Below are positions 16,809-26,378 of a stretch of DNA of 64,000 nucleotides, one piece after another; position 1 is the stretch's first letter; every line of letters starts with the position of its first letter. A model generated the notes under the pieces. The model was not told the origin of the DNA. It did not search any database and saw only the letters and a list, made by a program, of their open reading frames with translations. A program made the translations under genes and the position numbers. The stretch spans positions 932,501 through 996,500 of the forward strand of contig NZ_JALKBG010000008.1 of NCBI RefSeq assembly GCF_023016155.1, in the 5' to 3' direction. Origin of the DNA: Aliiroseovarius sp. F20344. GTDB lineage: Bacteria; Pseudomonadota; Alphaproteobacteria; Rhodobacterales; Rhodobacteraceae.

Positions 16809-18005
16809 ATGAAACCGGCCCCTCTTAAACGAAATCTCGGTCTTGGGCTTTTGACCATGTATGGCGTCGGCGTCATGGTTGGGGCTGGGATCTATGTCCT
16901 TGTCGGCGCTGTCGCGGCCGAGGCAGGTGTCTGGGCACCATTGGCCTTCTTGTTGGCAGGGCTGATCGCGGCACCGTCGGCGCTCAGCTATGCGGAACTC
17001 AGCTCGCGCATACCCGAAGCATCGGGCGAGGCTGCTTATGTTGAAAAAGGCCTGAACAGCCACCTTTTGGCTGTGTTGATCGGCCTTGCGATTGTGGTTG
17101 CAGGAACCGTGTCAGCTGCTGCGGTTCTGCGCGGCGGTGTCGGGTATCTGACCGCTTTGATCGATGTTCCCAGTGAATGGGCCATCTTTGGAATTGGGGC
17201 CGCTCTTACTTTGGTGGCCATCATCGGCGTGCTGGAAAGCCTCTCACTCGCCGCGCTATTTACGGTGATCGAGGTCATCGGCCTGATCGCGGTCACATAT
17301 GCCGGGTTCACAGCAGATCCGGTGGCCCAATTCGTGGACCTGCCTGAGATTTATTGGCCCGGTGTCGCGGGTGCCGCTGCATTGGCATTCTTCGCCTTCA
17401 TCGGGTTCGAGGACATGGTGAATATGGCGGAAGAGGCTAAGAACCCAACCCATGTGGTTCCCCGTGCCATTCTGATCGCATTGGTCATTACAACCCTGCT
17501 TTATGCGCTTGTGTCTTTCGCGGCGGTCCGTGCTGTTTCCGTCGACGCGCTTGCCAGTTCGGATCGTCCGCTGGTGCTCGTCTGGGAAAGTAGCTTCACC
17601 GCGTCCCCTGCGGTGCTGGGCGCCATCGCAGTCGTGGCGGCCCTGAACGGCGTGTTGGCGCAGATTGTCATGGCCGCGCGTGTTCTGTTTGGCCTTGGGC
17701 GTAGGGATAAGATCCTGTCTTTCTTCTACCGCGCGCATCCGCGGTTCGGCACTCCGGTGCTTGCCACGGTGCTTCTGGGCGTCGGGGTGATCTCTGCGGC
17801 GCTTATGTTGCCGGTGTCAGAACTTGCCACTGTAACCTCGACCGTTCTTCTAATCGTATTTGCTGTGGTGAACATCGCCCTGATCGCACTGAAGCGCAAA
17901 TCACCAGACGCGCCTTTCCGCACGGCTGGATGGGTTCCGTGGCTTGGGTTGATCGGGGCACTTCTGGCGCTTTCAGCCTCGTTCCTGACAGGAGCTATGA
18001 CTTGA
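16809..18005 (+). CDS. APC superfamily amino acid permease
   Basis: Amino acid/polyamine/organocation transporter, 398 residues, about 11-12 membrane helices. The first helix carries G-V-G-V-M-V-G-A-G-I-Y, the conserved substrate-backbone-binding kink of APC permeases, and helix 6 carries F-F-A-F-I-G-F-E-D. The protein is short for the family and ends soon after helix 12. It sits between murC and murB, 89 bases after murC, and overlaps the next small gene by four bases, so it is transcribed within the division cluster. A link to wall precursor supply (for example alanine uptake) is possible but unsupported. The substrate is unknown. Confidence 0.85.
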   Translation: MKPAPLKRNLGLGLLTMYGVGVMVGAGIYVLVGAVAAEAGVWAPLAFLLAGLIAAPSALSYAELSSRIPEASGEAAYVEKGLNSHLLAVLIGLAIVVAGTVSAAAVLRGGVGYLTALIDVPSEWAIFGIGAALTLVAIIGVLESLSLAALFTVIEVIGLIAVTYAGFTADPVAQFVDLPEIYWPGVAGAAALAFFAFIGFEDMVNMAEEAKNPTHVVPRAILIALVITTLLYALVSFAAVRAVSVDALASSDRPLVLVWESSFTASPAVLGAIAVVAALNGVLAQIVMAARVLFGLGRRDKILSFFYRAHPRFGTPVLATVLLGVGVISAALMLPVSELATVTSTVLLIVFAVVNIALIALKRKSPDAPFRTAGWVPWLGLIGALLALSASFLTGAMT

Positions 18006-18241
18006 GCAGGCCTTTGATTGTCGCGGCCCTGTGGGCCATTGCGGCGACGATTGTTGCATTGTTGCCCATGCGGATGCAGTTCCCGCCGGGGATCGTCCTG
18101 CTAATTTCAGCACCCATTCTGATTATCTGGATCGGGGCCACCCACGGTTGGTTTTGGGCTGCGATGGGATTGGCGGCGTTCCTGTCGATGTTTCGGCGCC
18201 CCCTTTGGTACTTGGCACGTAAAGCGGCAGGGCGGGTATGA
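18002..18241 (+). CDS. DUF2484 family membrane protein (first copy)
   Basis: Small membrane protein of 79 residues. The TTG start at 18002 overlaps the stop of the permease and has AGGAG at 17990-17994, a proper distance upstream. It has two to three hydrophobic segments: L-W-A-I-A-A-T-I-V-A-L-L-P, a second around I-L-I-I-W-I-G-A, and the C-terminal pattern F-R-R-P-L-W-Y-L-A-R followed by basic residues. It is homologous to the next gene along its length. The DUF2484 family is one I associate with the murC-murB interval of Rhodobacterales; its function is unknown. It ends in a four-base overlap with the second copy. Confidence 0.75.
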   Translation: MSRPLIVAALWAIAATIVALLPMRMQFPPGIVLLISAPILIIWIGATHGWFWAAMGLAAFLSMFRRPLWYLARKAAGRV

Positions 18242-18477
18242 CACTGTCGCTTATTCTAGCCTGTCTGTGGATCATCACAGCACAGATCATCGCGTTGACT
18301 CCGTCGCGCGATCACCATTGGCGGGTGGCTTACGTCTTGATTGCCGTGGGCATTCCGCTATTGGGTTACGTGATTTACGAGAATGGCCCATGGGTTGGGC
18401 TTTTGGTTCTTCTGGGGGCGATGTCGATCCTGCGTTGGCCCGTGATTTACCTGACCCGATGGCTGAAGAAGAGGTAG
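18238..18477 (+). CDS. DUF2484 family membrane protein (second copy)
   Basis: A 79-residue paralogue of the preceding gene, starting in an ATGA overlap. Shared positions include [11 protein letters not shown]-x-P-x-R at the N-terminus, a central helix with a conserved Pro and Gly, and [10 protein letters not shown] plus a basic tail. It is predicted to span the membrane two or three times. It ends four bases before murB, so translation of the permease, both DUF2484 genes and murB is tightly coupled. Function unknown; the placement suggests a role near wall synthesis, but nothing in the sequence proves it. Confidence 0.8.
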   Translation: MTLSLILACLWIITAQIIALTPSRDHHWRVAYVLIAVGIPLLGYVIYENGPWVGLLVLLGAMSILRWPVIYLTRWLKKR

Positions 18478-18481
18478 ACCC

Positions 18482-19414
18482 ATGGCGCGTCCTGACCAGA
18501 TAGACATTCGCGGCAGCCTGATGGCCGATAAAGAGCTGGCCGGGCTAACATGGCTGCGCGTGGGTGGGCCGGCGGACTGGCTGTTCATGCCAGCCGACGA
18601 AGATGATCTGGCGCATTTCCTGTCCGAACTTGATGCCGATGTTCCAGTTTTTCCGATGGGCGTTGGATCGAACCTAATTGTGCGGGATGGCGGTATCCGG
18701 GGCGTTGTGATCCGCATGGGACGTGGTTTCAATGGGGTCGAGATCGATGGGCAGACCGTCACAGCCGGGGTTGCCGCGTTGGATGCTCAGGTGGCCAAAA
18801 AAGCCGCTGCCGAAGGCGTGGACTTGACCTTTCTACGTACCATTCCGGGTGCGATCGGCGGGGCGGTTCGCATGAACGCTGGCTGCTATGGGTCTTATAT
18901 CGCTGATGTTTTCCAATCTGCGACGGCGATCACGCGATCGGGTGAGCGTGTGACGCTCACCGCTGAGGATCTGCAATTTCAGTATCGTCAAAGTGAGCTG
19001 CCTGAGGGCTGGGTTCTGACCCGTGCCGTTCTGATTGGCCCGTCAGGCGATCCTGATGCGCTGTCGGCGCGTATGGAGGCGCAGCTTGCAAAACGTGACG
19101 AGACTCAGCCGACTAAAGACCGCACCGCAGGTTCCACTTTCCGCAACCCGGCGGGGTTCAGCTCAACCGGTAAAGCGGATGACAGTCACGAGCTGAAGGC
19201 GTGGAAGGTAATTGACGAGGCCGGGATGCGCGGTGCCACACGGGGTGGGGCGCAGATGAATGAAATGCATTCCAACTTTCTGACCAACACCGGCGGAGCC
19301 TCCGCTGAGGACCTCGAAATGCTGGGCGAAGATGTCAGAAAAAAGGTTTACGAACACAGCGGCATAGAGCTAGTATGGGAAATTAAGCGCGTAGGCGAAC
19401 CGGCGGCGAAATAA
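18482..19414 (+). CDS. murB: UDP-N-acetylenolpyruvoylglucosamine reductase
   Basis: FAD-dependent reductase forming UDP-MurNAc. At 310 residues it is of the compact type II form. Motifs include L-R-V-G-G-P-A near residue 24, [12 protein letters not shown] in the FAD domain, [11 protein letters not shown]-x-M-N-A-G-C-Y-G near residue 118, and A-G-S-T-F-R-N-P, which contains the catalytic Ser. It follows the second DUF2484 gene by four bases. Confidence 0.96.
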   Translation: MARPDQIDIRGSLMADKELAGLTWLRVGGPADWLFMPADEDDLAHFLSELDADVPVFPMGVGSNLIVRDGGIRGVVIRMGRGFNGVEIDGQTVTAGVAALDAQVAKKAAAEGVDLTFLRTIPGAIGGAVRMNAGCYGSYIADVFQSATAITRSGERVTLTAEDLQFQYRQSELPEGWVLTRAVLIGPSGDPDALSARMEAQLAKRDETQPTKDRTAGSTFRNPAGFSSTGKADDSHELKAWKVIDEAGMRGATRGGAQMNEMHSNFLTNTGGASAEDLEMLGEDVRKKVYEHSGIELVWEIKRVGEPAAK

Positions 19415-19628
19415 GCCGGGCGCAACATCGCAAAAGACACGGCCAAAAAGGCCGGAAGACTGAGGGGTCGGGCAGGCCCTAATAACCGAAAACCAGACGC
19501 AGAAAACTGCGCAGATGATCGGTTCGGGGCGGTACGCCTCATGACATAAAACCGTGGTTACACGGATTAACGCCGGAAACGGCAGGGCATTTTGGTCGCG
19601 TTGCGATCGTGTATGAGGCATTACAGGC

Positions 19629-20543
19629 ATGTCGGAGCAGTCCGTCAGCAAAGTCGTCGTTTTGATGGGTGGCCCCTCGGCTGAGCGTGAAGTCTCGCTG
19701 AGTTCGGGGGACGAATGCGCCAAGGCTTTGGCGGGCGAGGGCTATGAGGTCGTGAAGATCGATGCGGGCCGTGATCTGGCTGAGCGTTTGAAGGCCGAAG
19801 CTCCTGACGTTGTGTTCAACGCTTTGCACGGACGCTGGGGCGAAGATGGCTGCGTACAAGGTCTGCTTGAGTGGCTGCAAATTCCCTATACACATTCTGG
19901 CGTTCTGGCGTCCTCACTTGCTATGGATAAAGAGCGCGCAAAGGACACGTTCCGTGCCGCCGGACTTCCGGTTGTTGCCAGCATTCTGGCGGAAAAGGAC
20001 GAGGTTCAGGCCCGCCACGTGATGGAGCCACCTTACGTGGTGAAGCCCTATAACGAAGGCAGCTCGGTCGGGATCTACATTGTCAGCGACGGGGCGAACA
20101 CGCCGCCGAAGCTGGCCGCAACCATGCCCGACACAGTGATGGTTGAAACCTATGCCCCAGGGCGCGAGTTGACGACCACAGTGATGGGCGATCGCGCGCT
20201 CGGCGTCACTGATATCATTACGGATGGCTGGTACGATTACGATGCGAAATACGCCGAAGGCGGCTCGCGCCATGTGATCCCCGCAGACATTCCTGCCGAG
20301 ATCGAAGCCGCCTGTCTGGACTTTGCCCTGCGCGCACATGAAGCGCTTGGGTGTCGCGGTGTAAGCCGCACCGATTTTCGCTGGGACGAGGACCGCGGGC
20401 TGGATGGTCTGATCATTCTGGAAACCAACACGCAGCCGGGGATGACGCCAACCTCATTGGCGCCAGAGCAGGGCGCGCATCTTGGCTATAGCTTTGGCCA
20501 GTTCTGCGCATGGATGGTGGAGGACGCGTCGTGCAGCCGATGA
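19629..20543 (+). CDS. ddl: D-alanine--D-alanine ligase
   Basis: ATP-grasp ligase making the D-Ala-D-Ala dipeptide, 304 residues (DdlB-like length). Visible are the N-terminal [14 protein letters not shown], the H-G-R-W-G-E-D-G loop, the ATP-grasp [13 protein letters not shown] and the C-terminal E-x-N-T-Q-P-G-M-T metal/substrate loop. A 214-base gap precedes it, so it may have its own promoter. Its end overlaps the ftsQ start, coupling it to ftsQ-ftsA. Confidence 0.96.
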   Translation: MSEQSVSKVVVLMGGPSAEREVSLSSGDECAKALAGEGYEVVKIDAGRDLAERLKAEAPDVVFNALHGRWGEDGCVQGLLEWLQIPYTHSGVLASSLAMDKERAKDTFRAAGLPVVASILAEKDEVQARHVMEPPYVVKPYNEGSSVGIYIVSDGANTPPKLAATMPDTVMVETYAPGRELTTTVMGDRALGVTDIITDGWYDYDAKYAEGGSRHVIPADIPAEIEAACLDFALRAHEALGCRGVSRTDFRWDEDRGLDGLIILETNTQPGMTPTSLAPEQGAHLGYSFGQFCAWMVEDASCSR

Positions 20544-21433
20544 CCTCTTCTCAGAACGATAGATCCGAAGCGCAGCGCCGCGACCCGGCGCCGTCGCGTC
20601 TGGCTTATAAAGCGCATCGTTTATGGCTGACGCCGGTGTTTCGCGCCTTCCTGCGTGTGGGGCTGCCGGTTTTTGCAATCCTGATGGCAACCGGTTGGTA
20701 TTTGGCGAACCCAACCAACCGCTATGCGATCGGTGAAAAGCTAACAAATATGAAACGGTCCGTGCAGGAACGTCCTGAGTTTCTGGTCAAGCTGATGGCC
20801 GTCGAGGGCGCAACGCCAGTTGTCGATAACGCGGTGCGCCAGATCCTTCCCATTGATTTCCCCATCTCAAGCTTCGATTTGGACCTGGAGCGGATGCGGG
20901 CTGAGATCATGAAGCTTGATGTGATTGAAGATGCGGATCTGCGCATCCGTCCGGGCGGCGTTTTGGAAGTGGCTCTGACGGAAAGACAGCCTGTGATCCT
21001 TTGGCGCCATGATGGTGTGCTGGACATGTTGGACGCGGGTGGCCATCGCGTCGCCAGCCTGTTGGATCGCAATGCGCGATCCGACCTGCCACTTATTACA
21101 GGGGCAGGAGCGTCTGATGCGGTGCCTGAAGCGCGTGCGCTTCTGGATACGGTCGGGCCTTTGCGTGGTGAGCTGCGCGGATTGATCCGCGTGGGCGAAC
21201 GTCGCTGGGATCTTGTCCTGAAAAGCGATCAGCGCATTTTGCTGCCCACGGAAGACCCGGTGGCGGCTCTTGAACAAGTTATTGCCTTGCATCAGGCACA
21301 AGACCTGTTTGGTCGTGACCTGAGTGTGATTGATATGAGAAACCCCCAGCGCCCCACGCTGCGTCTTGGTGACACCGCCATGAAAGAGCTGCGCCGCATG
21401 AACGGGTTCGAGATTGAAGAGGTGTCCCAATGA
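20531..21433 (+). CDS. ftsQ: Cell division protein FtsQ
   Basis: Bitopic divisome protein: a cytoplasmic tail of about 40 residues, one helix around [15 protein letters not shown], then a POTRA domain (V-x-x-D-x-x-I-R-R-P-G-G pattern near residue 140) and the FtsQ beta domain. I choose GTG 20531 because GGAGG at 20519-20523 lies seven bases before it; ATG 20540 is too far from that site. It overlaps ddl at its start and shares an ATGA with ftsA at its end. At 300 residues it is normal for alphaproteobacteria. Confidence 0.93.
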   Translation: MQPMTSSQNDRSEAQRRDPAPSRLAYKAHRLWLTPVFRAFLRVGLPVFAILMATGWYLANPTNRYAIGEKLTNMKRSVQERPEFLVKLMAVEGATPVVDNAVRQILPIDFPISSFDLDLERMRAEIMKLDVIEDADLRIRPGGVLEVALTERQPVILWRHDGVLDMLDAGGHRVASLLDRNARSDLPLITGAGASDAVPEARALLDTVGPLRGELRGLIRVGERRWDLVLKSDQRILLPTEDPVAALEQVIALHQAQDLFGRDLSVIDMRNPQRPTLRLGDTAMKELRRMNGFEIEEVSQ

Positions 21434-22764
21434 CCGATATCTACAGCCAGCAACGCGCGATGCGTGCAATGCGCGAAGCCGCCATGCAGCGCGGCGTCAT
21501 TGCCATTCTGGATATCGGCAGTGCCAAGATCGGGTGCCTGATCCTACGCTTTGACGGTCCAGAGCAGTTCCGCGACAGCGACGGTGTCGGATCCCTGGCC
21601 GGGCAAAGCGCGTTCCGTGTGATCGGTGCGGCCACCACCCGCTCGCGTGGTGTGCGGTTTGGCGAGATTGACGCCATGGCCGAGACCGAGCGCGCCATTC
21701 GTACCGCCGTGCAAGCCGCGCAAAAGATGGCCAACATCCGCGTGGATCACGTGATCGCCTGTTTCTCGGGTGCGAACCCGCGCAGCTACGGTTTGGATGG
21801 GGTTGTCGAACTCGATGGCCGCGCGGTGACCGAAGACGATGTGGCGCGCGTTCTGGCGGCATGCGATATGCCCGAGATCGGCGATGATCGCGAGGTATTG
21901 CACGCCCAACCTGTCAACTTTGCTTTGGATCATCGTTCAGGTCTGGGTGACCCACGTGGGCAAATCGGAAACCGGTTGGCCGCGGATCTTCATGTGTTAA
22001 CAGTCGACAGCGATGTCATTCAGAACCTGCTTTATTGTATCAAACGCTGCGATCTTGAGGTCGCAGGGCTTGCAAGCTCTGCCTATGTCTCGGGAATTTC
22101 GGCGCTGGTCGAAGACGAGCAAGAGCTTGGCGCGGCCTGTATTGATTTAGGTGGTGGTTCAACTGGGCTGTCTATCTTTATGAAAAAACACATGATCTAT
22201 GCCGACTGCGTGCGGTTGGGTGGGGATCATGTGACCTCGGACATCTCGAAAGGTCTCCAGGTTCCACTGTCTACGGCTGAACGGATCAAGACTTTCTACG
22301 GCGGCGTCATTGCCACCGGCATGGATGACCGCGAGATGATCGAGATCGGCGGAGACACCGGCGATTGGGAACACGATCGCCGTACCGTCAGCCGGGCCGA
22401 ACTGATCGGCATCATGCGTCCGCGCGTGGAAGAGATCCTGGAAGAGGTGCGTATGCGCCTTGATGCTGCTGGGTTTGATCATTTGCCCAGCCAATCCATT
22501 GTTCTGACAGGGGGCGGAAGCCAAATCCCCGGCTTGGACAGTCTTGCGCCGAAAATCCTGGGTCAGAACGTTCGCATCGGTCGCCCGCTTCGGGTGCAAG
22601 GCTTGCCACAGGCCGCCACCGGGGCAGGGTTTGCCTCGGCCGTCGGGCTTTGCCTGTTTGCAGCACACCCGCAGGACGAATGGTGGGATTTCGAAATGCC
22701 GGCAGAAAGCTATCCGGCGCGCAGCTTCCGCCGGGCCTTCAAGTGGTTCAAGGACAATTGGTAA
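21430..22764 (+). CDS. ftsA: Cell division protein FtsA
   Basis: Actin-like membrane tether for FtsZ, 444 residues. It has the phosphate-1 motif I-A-I-L-D-I-G-S-A-K-I-G near residue 24, phosphate-2 C-I-D-L-G-G-G-S-T and V-L-T-G-G-G-S-Q-I-P in the adenosine loop. The C-terminal amphipathic helix is basic and aromatic (R-S-F-R-R-A-F-K-W-F-K-D-N-W), the membrane-targeting sequence. The N-terminal extension before the first beta strand is longer than in E. coli. It is coupled to ftsQ by a four-base overlap and separated from ftsZ by 231 bases. Confidence 0.96.
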   Translation: MTDIYSQQRAMRAMREAAMQRGVIAILDIGSAKIGCLILRFDGPEQFRDSDGVGSLAGQSAFRVIGAATTRSRGVRFGEIDAMAETERAIRTAVQAAQKMANIRVDHVIACFSGANPRSYGLDGVVELDGRAVTEDDVARVLAACDMPEIGDDREVLHAQPVNFALDHRSGLGDPRGQIGNRLAADLHVLTVDSDVIQNLLYCIKRCDLEVAGLASSAYVSGISALVEDEQELGAACIDLGGGSTGLSIFMKKHMIYADCVRLGGDHVTSDISKGLQVPLSTAERIKTFYGGVIATGMDDREMIEIGGDTGDWEHDRRTVSRAELIGIMRPRVEEILEEVRMRLDAAGFDHLPSQSIVLTGGGSQIPGLDSLAPKILGQNVRIGRPLRVQGLPQAATGAGFASAVGLCLFAAHPQDEWWDFEMPAESYPARSFRRAFKWFKDNW

Positions 22765-22885
22765 GCCTCGCGCCAAACCGCAATATCCTGTACCTTCGGC
22801 GAAATCCTGCTGAAATTACCCTCATTTCCTCAATATTTTGCGGTTTCATGCCCCTTTTGGGCGTGACGACCCATGCATTTTTGAG

Positions 22886-22921
22886 TTAACATGGAAAAAA
22901 AGAGGCAGTTACCGGCGATTC
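22886..22921 (+). promoter_or_regulatory. Possible cell-cycle sites before ftsZ (TTAAC and GATTC)
   Basis: The ftsA-ftsZ spacer holds TTAACAT at 22886-22892, resembling one half of a CtrA box, and GATTC at 22917-22921, a GANTC target of CcrM methylation. In Caulobacter both CtrA and GANTC methylation act at ftsZ. A single half-site and one five-base word can occur by chance, so this is tentative. Confidence 0.25.
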
Positions 22922-22995
22922 AGTCGGAATAACAAACACAGCAGCCGCCTTCGGGGCACATCGAAGCGGCGAGGACCTAAACAGGCGGAAAAATC

Positions 22996-24654
22996 ATGAC
23001 TTTGAACCTTACCATGCCCGGTCAGGAAGAGTTGAAACCTCGTATCACGGTGTTCGGCGTAGGCGGTGCTGGTGGCAACGCTGTCAACAACATGATCGAG
23101 AAGGAACTCGAGGGCGTAGAATTTGTAGTGGCCAACACAGACGCGCAAGCTTTGCAGCATTCGCGCGCCAAAGATCGCATCCAGATGGGTGTGAAGGTGA
23201 CCGAAGGGTTGGGCGCAGGTGCGCGCGCAACCGTTGGGGCCGCCGCGGCCGAAGAAAGCATTGAACAAATCGTAGATCATCTGGCGGGGGCACATATGTG
23301 CTTCATCACCGCTGGTATGGGCGGCGGCACCGGGACAGGTGCAGCCCCGATCATCGCGCAAGCGGCCCGCGAACTGGGTGTTTTGACGGTGGGTGTTGTC
23401 ACCAAGCCGTTCCAGTTCGAAGGCGCCAAGCGTATGCGTCAGGCTGAAGAGGGCGTTGAAGCCCTTCAGAAAATGGTCGACACACTGATCATCATTCCCA
23501 ACCAGAACCTGTTCCGTCTGGCCAACGAAAAGACAACGTTCACCGAAGCGTTCTCGATGGCAGATGATGTGCTTTATCAAGGTGTTAAGGGCGTGACCGA
23601 CCTGATGGTTCGCCCCGGCCTGATCAACCTCGACTTCGCGGATGTTCGCGCTGTTATGGACGAGATGGGCAAGGCAATGATGGGCACCGGCGAAAGCACC
23701 GGCGAAGATCGCGCGGTACAAGCGGCCGAGAAAGCCATCGCCAACCCGCTGCTGGACGAAATCAGCCTGCGTGGCGCAAACGGTGTGTTGATCAACATCA
23801 CCGGTGGCTACGATCTGACTTTGTTCGAACTGGACGAAGCAGCCAACCGTATCCGCGAAGAAGTGGACCCGGACGCCAACATCATCGTTGGTTCGACCCT
23901 CGACGAAGGTATGGAAGGCGGTATGCGCGTGTCTGTGGTTGCCACTGGCATCGATGCATCAGAAGTTCCGATGGAAGTTCCAGTGCCGCGTCGTTCGCTG
24001 GCACAACCTCTGCAAGCACCGCATGACGTTGAGCAGAAGATGGAAGCCGAAGCCCCTGCTGCTGTTGCAGCCGCTGCCGAAATCGACGCAGCAATGCCTG
24101 TGACTGAAGAAGTGGCTGAAGCTCCGCAAGAGCCTTCGCTGTTTGCAGAAATGGAACAGCCTGCACCTGCAGCTGAGCCTGAAATGGACAACAGCTTCCC
24201 TGCTGAAACCGCAGGTGGCGACGTTCCTCCGCCGGTCTATCAGCCGCGTGAAGAAGAAGCGATTGAACAGGCTCCGGCTGCGGATCCACGCTTTGACAGC
24301 GAACCTGCCGTTGCACAGTTCGTAGCGCCCAAAGCGCCTGCACCGGGAACACCGTCGCCAGAAGCCATGGCCCGTCTGCAAGCTGCCGTGCAAAACCAGC
24401 CCCGCGCTGGCCAGCCTGCTCAGCCCGCAGCACCTGCACCGCAGACCGAAGTGCCCGCGGCTCAGGACAAGCCGCGTTTCGGGATCAACTCTTTGATCAA
24501 CCGGATGACGGGTTCGGGTGCAGCTGCGGATGGCGCCGCACGGTCGCAACCGCCAGTACACAGCGAACAGCCCGTTCAGCATCAAGCCCCCGCGGCTGAC
24601 CCTGAGCAGGAGAAAGTTGAAATTCCAGCCTTCTTGCGCCGTCAGGCAAACTAA
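22996..24654 (+). CDS. ftsZ: Cell division GTPase FtsZ
   Basis: Tubulin-like Z-ring GTPase, 552 residues. The globular domain (about 10-320) has [12 protein letters not shown], the tubulin signature [12 protein letters not shown] and the synergy-loop N-x-D-F-A-D-V. A disordered linker of about 200 residues rich in Ala, Pro, Glu and Gln follows, ending in E-I-P-A-F-L-R-R-Q, the conserved C-terminal peptide that binds FtsA and other partners. The long linker is typical of alphaproteobacteria. A 231-base spacer upstream and a terminator downstream allow separate expression from ftsQA. Confidence 0.97.
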   Translation: MTLNLTMPGQEELKPRITVFGVGGAGGNAVNNMIEKELEGVEFVVANTDAQALQHSRAKDRIQMGVKVTEGLGAGARATVGAAAAEESIEQIVDHLAGAHMCFITAGMGGGTGTGAAPIIAQAARELGVLTVGVVTKPFQFEGAKRMRQAEEGVEALQKMVDTLIIIPNQNLFRLANEKTTFTEAFSMADDVLYQGVKGVTDLMVRPGLINLDFADVRAVMDEMGKAMMGTGESTGEDRAVQAAEKAIANPLLDEISLRGANGVLINITGGYDLTLFELDEAANRIREEVDPDANIIVGSTLDEGMEGGMRVSVVATGIDASEVPMEVPVPRRSLAQPLQAPHDVEQKMEAEAPAAVAAAAEIDAAMPVTEEVAEAPQEPSLFAEMEQPAPAAEPEMDNSFPAETAGGDVPPPVYQPREEEAIEQAPAADPRFDSEPAVAQFVAPKAPAPGTPSPEAMARLQAAVQNQPRAGQPAQPAAPAPQTEVPAAQDKPRFGINSLINRMTGSGAAADGAARSQPPVHSEQPVQHQAPAADPEQEKVEIPAFLRRQAN

Positions 24655-25248
24655 GCCGGAATAAGCTCAAAGAAATCAGACCGCTGCGCAGAGATGTGTG
24701 GCGGTCTTTTTCATTTGATAGCGGGTTTTGTTGAAGAATTGTGGAGCAGATCCCCCCATTAACCTTCGTTTCGGAAATATCAGCGAAGGATTGCCCGTTT
24801 TTGAAATGAGGGAAGCGCAGATCGCCAAGGTCTCGATATTAGGTAGAAGTGTATTATAACAATGACTTATGTCGCGATGTGATCCTCTCAAGCGGTTTTC
24901 CGCCAAGCTGACTGCGCATGTTACAAACCGTTACAGAGGTTTGAATTGAGATTAATGCCTGACAAGCTTACCCAGTATTGCACCAGTCGAACGCGATTGG
25001 TGCGCACCCGAAGGGGCGGCGAAATCAGCGGGTTGGCCTGAGTCAACGAGATCCCGATAACCTGATTTATCCGCACGACAACAAGTCGATCCCCCTGATG
25101 GCGTGGTTGGCCCGGCCCCGTGATACTCCACGCGGGGGCGGACGACCCACAAAAGGCCCTAGAATGGGGCAGGGCGCAAAGACAATAACGCGGAGCCGGC
25201 CACAGGCCAGACTTCGCGACCGAACTGAGGCAAAGAAAGAGGCGTCAC
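24655..25248. other. 594-base intergenic region between ftsZ and lpxC
   Basis: After the ftsZ terminator, no convincing gene is seen. Open frames here lack family resemblance, plausible starts or codon bias. Structured pieces are GCGG-TTTT-CCGC (24893-24904), an imperfect CCTTCG...CGAAGG hairpin near 24775-24800, and a tandem GTTACA-N4-GTTACA repeat near 24919-24935. The last 250 bases probably hold the lpxC promoter and a long leader. A small RNA is possible but unsupported. Confidence 0.5.
24678..24712 (+). terminator. Rho-independent terminator after ftsZ
   Basis: AGACCGC (24678-24684) pairs with GCGGTCT (24701-24707) and is followed by a run of T interrupted only by one C. It lies 23 bases after the ftsZ stop. 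The 16-base loop is long but contains a self-complementary TGCGCA. Confidence 0.75.
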
Positions 25249-26169
25249 GTGCAAACCACTGTAGCCAGCACTGTCAGTTTCAATGGCACCGGATTGCATT
25301 CTGGTCGACCTGTGCGCATGAAAGTGCAGCCGGCCTCTGCAGAATATGGCATTTGGTTCAAACGCATCGATGTAGAAGATCGCGACAACATGATTGCCGT
25401 GCATTGGGAATCTGGTGTGCCGTCGCCCTTGTGTACCTTGATCCGCAATGAAGCCGGTGTCGAAGTACAGACCATCGAACATATCATGGCAGCCCTTGCA
25501 GGATGCGGCATTCACAACGCTCTGATCGAGATTGATGGCCCCGAAGTGCCGATCATGGACGGAAGCTCGTCCCGGTTTGTGGATGGATTGATCCGCGCGG
25601 GGCAACGCGAGCTGACCGCACCTGTCCGCGTGATTGAAGTGCTGAAACCCGTCGAATATCGCGAAGGCGATGCGTGGGCGCGTTTGGAGCCGTCGGATGG
25701 GTTCTATATTGATTTCCACATTTCATTTCCAGATGCCGCGATCGGCACGCAGGAACTAAGCTTGGACATGTCCAACGGCAATTTCGTGCGCGAGCTTTCG
25801 GATTGCCGAACCTTCTGCCGTCAGGCAGATGTGGATGCGATGCACAAGGCGGGATTGGCTTTGGGTGGTACCTATGAGAACGCCGTAGTTGTGGACGGGG
25901 ACGACGTCCTTTCGCCAGGCGGACTTCGCCGCATTGACGAGGCTGTTCGCCATAAGATGCTGGACGCATTGGGGGATTTGGCCTTGGCCGGGTCGCCTTT
26001 GCGGGCGCGATATACCGGTCACCGTGCAGGTCACGCCATGACGAACAACCTGTTGCGCACCCTGTTTGACACTCCGGATGCGTGGCGTCTGGTTGAATGT
26101 GACAGCTCAACCGCGCGCAAATTGCCGGGTGTGGGTGTGCGGTCATCAGACCTGCCCATGTCGGCCTGA
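25249..26169 (+). CDS. lpxC: UDP-3-O-acyl-N-acetylglucosamine deacetylase
   Basis: Zn-dependent deacetylase, the committed step of lipid A synthesis. GTG 25249 follows AGAGG and the protein starts Q-T-T-V-A-S-T-V-S-F-N-G-T-G-L-H-S-G. Zn ligands are in T-I-E-H-I-M-A-A-L (H near 79) and H-K-M-L-D-A-L-G-D-L (H and D near 236/240), with the conserved M-D-G-S-S loop and a C-terminal H in Y-T-G-H-R-A-G-H. At 306 residues it is of normal length. It sits after ftsZ as in many proteobacteria, but behind a very long spacer. Confidence 0.96.
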   Translation: MQTTVASTVSFNGTGLHSGRPVRMKVQPASAEYGIWFKRIDVEDRDNMIAVHWESGVPSPLCTLIRNEAGVEVQTIEHIMAALAGCGIHNALIEIDGPEVPIMDGSSSRFVDGLIRAGQRELTAPVRVIEVLKPVEYREGDAWARLEPSDGFYIDFHISFPDAAIGTQELSLDMSNGNFVRELSDCRTFCRQADVDAMHKAGLALGGTYENAVVVDGDDVLSPGGLRRIDEAVRHKMLDALGDLALAGSPLRARYTGHRAGHAMTNNLLRTLFDTPDAWRLVECDSSTARKLPGVGVRSSDLPMSA

Positions 26170-26378
26170 TCTGCATCGATTGTGACGCGCAAAAGGGGCA
26201 GAGGCTTCGGGCTGGCCCGAAGAACGGACCTTACAATGGGCGGGTTCTGGATAAACTCTTCGAACATTGGTGAAATTTGGTACGCAAACCATTTTGCCCT
26301 GAAAAATTCTGTGCTAGGAATTGCTGGAAGATGCCGAAATTATTTTATCGGCACAGAACAGTTGGGGTAACACCGGTT

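Noticed and set aside
19415-19628. GGCCAAAAAGGCC hairpin after murB, considered as terminator
   Set aside because: Three- to four-base stem without a U-tract on the plus strand; not enough to call.
24978-25451. 157-codon plus-strand frame across the ftsZ-lpxC spacer
   Set aside because: It runs out of frame through the first 200 bases of lpxC, has no RBS or conserved motif, and its composition is that of a chance frame.
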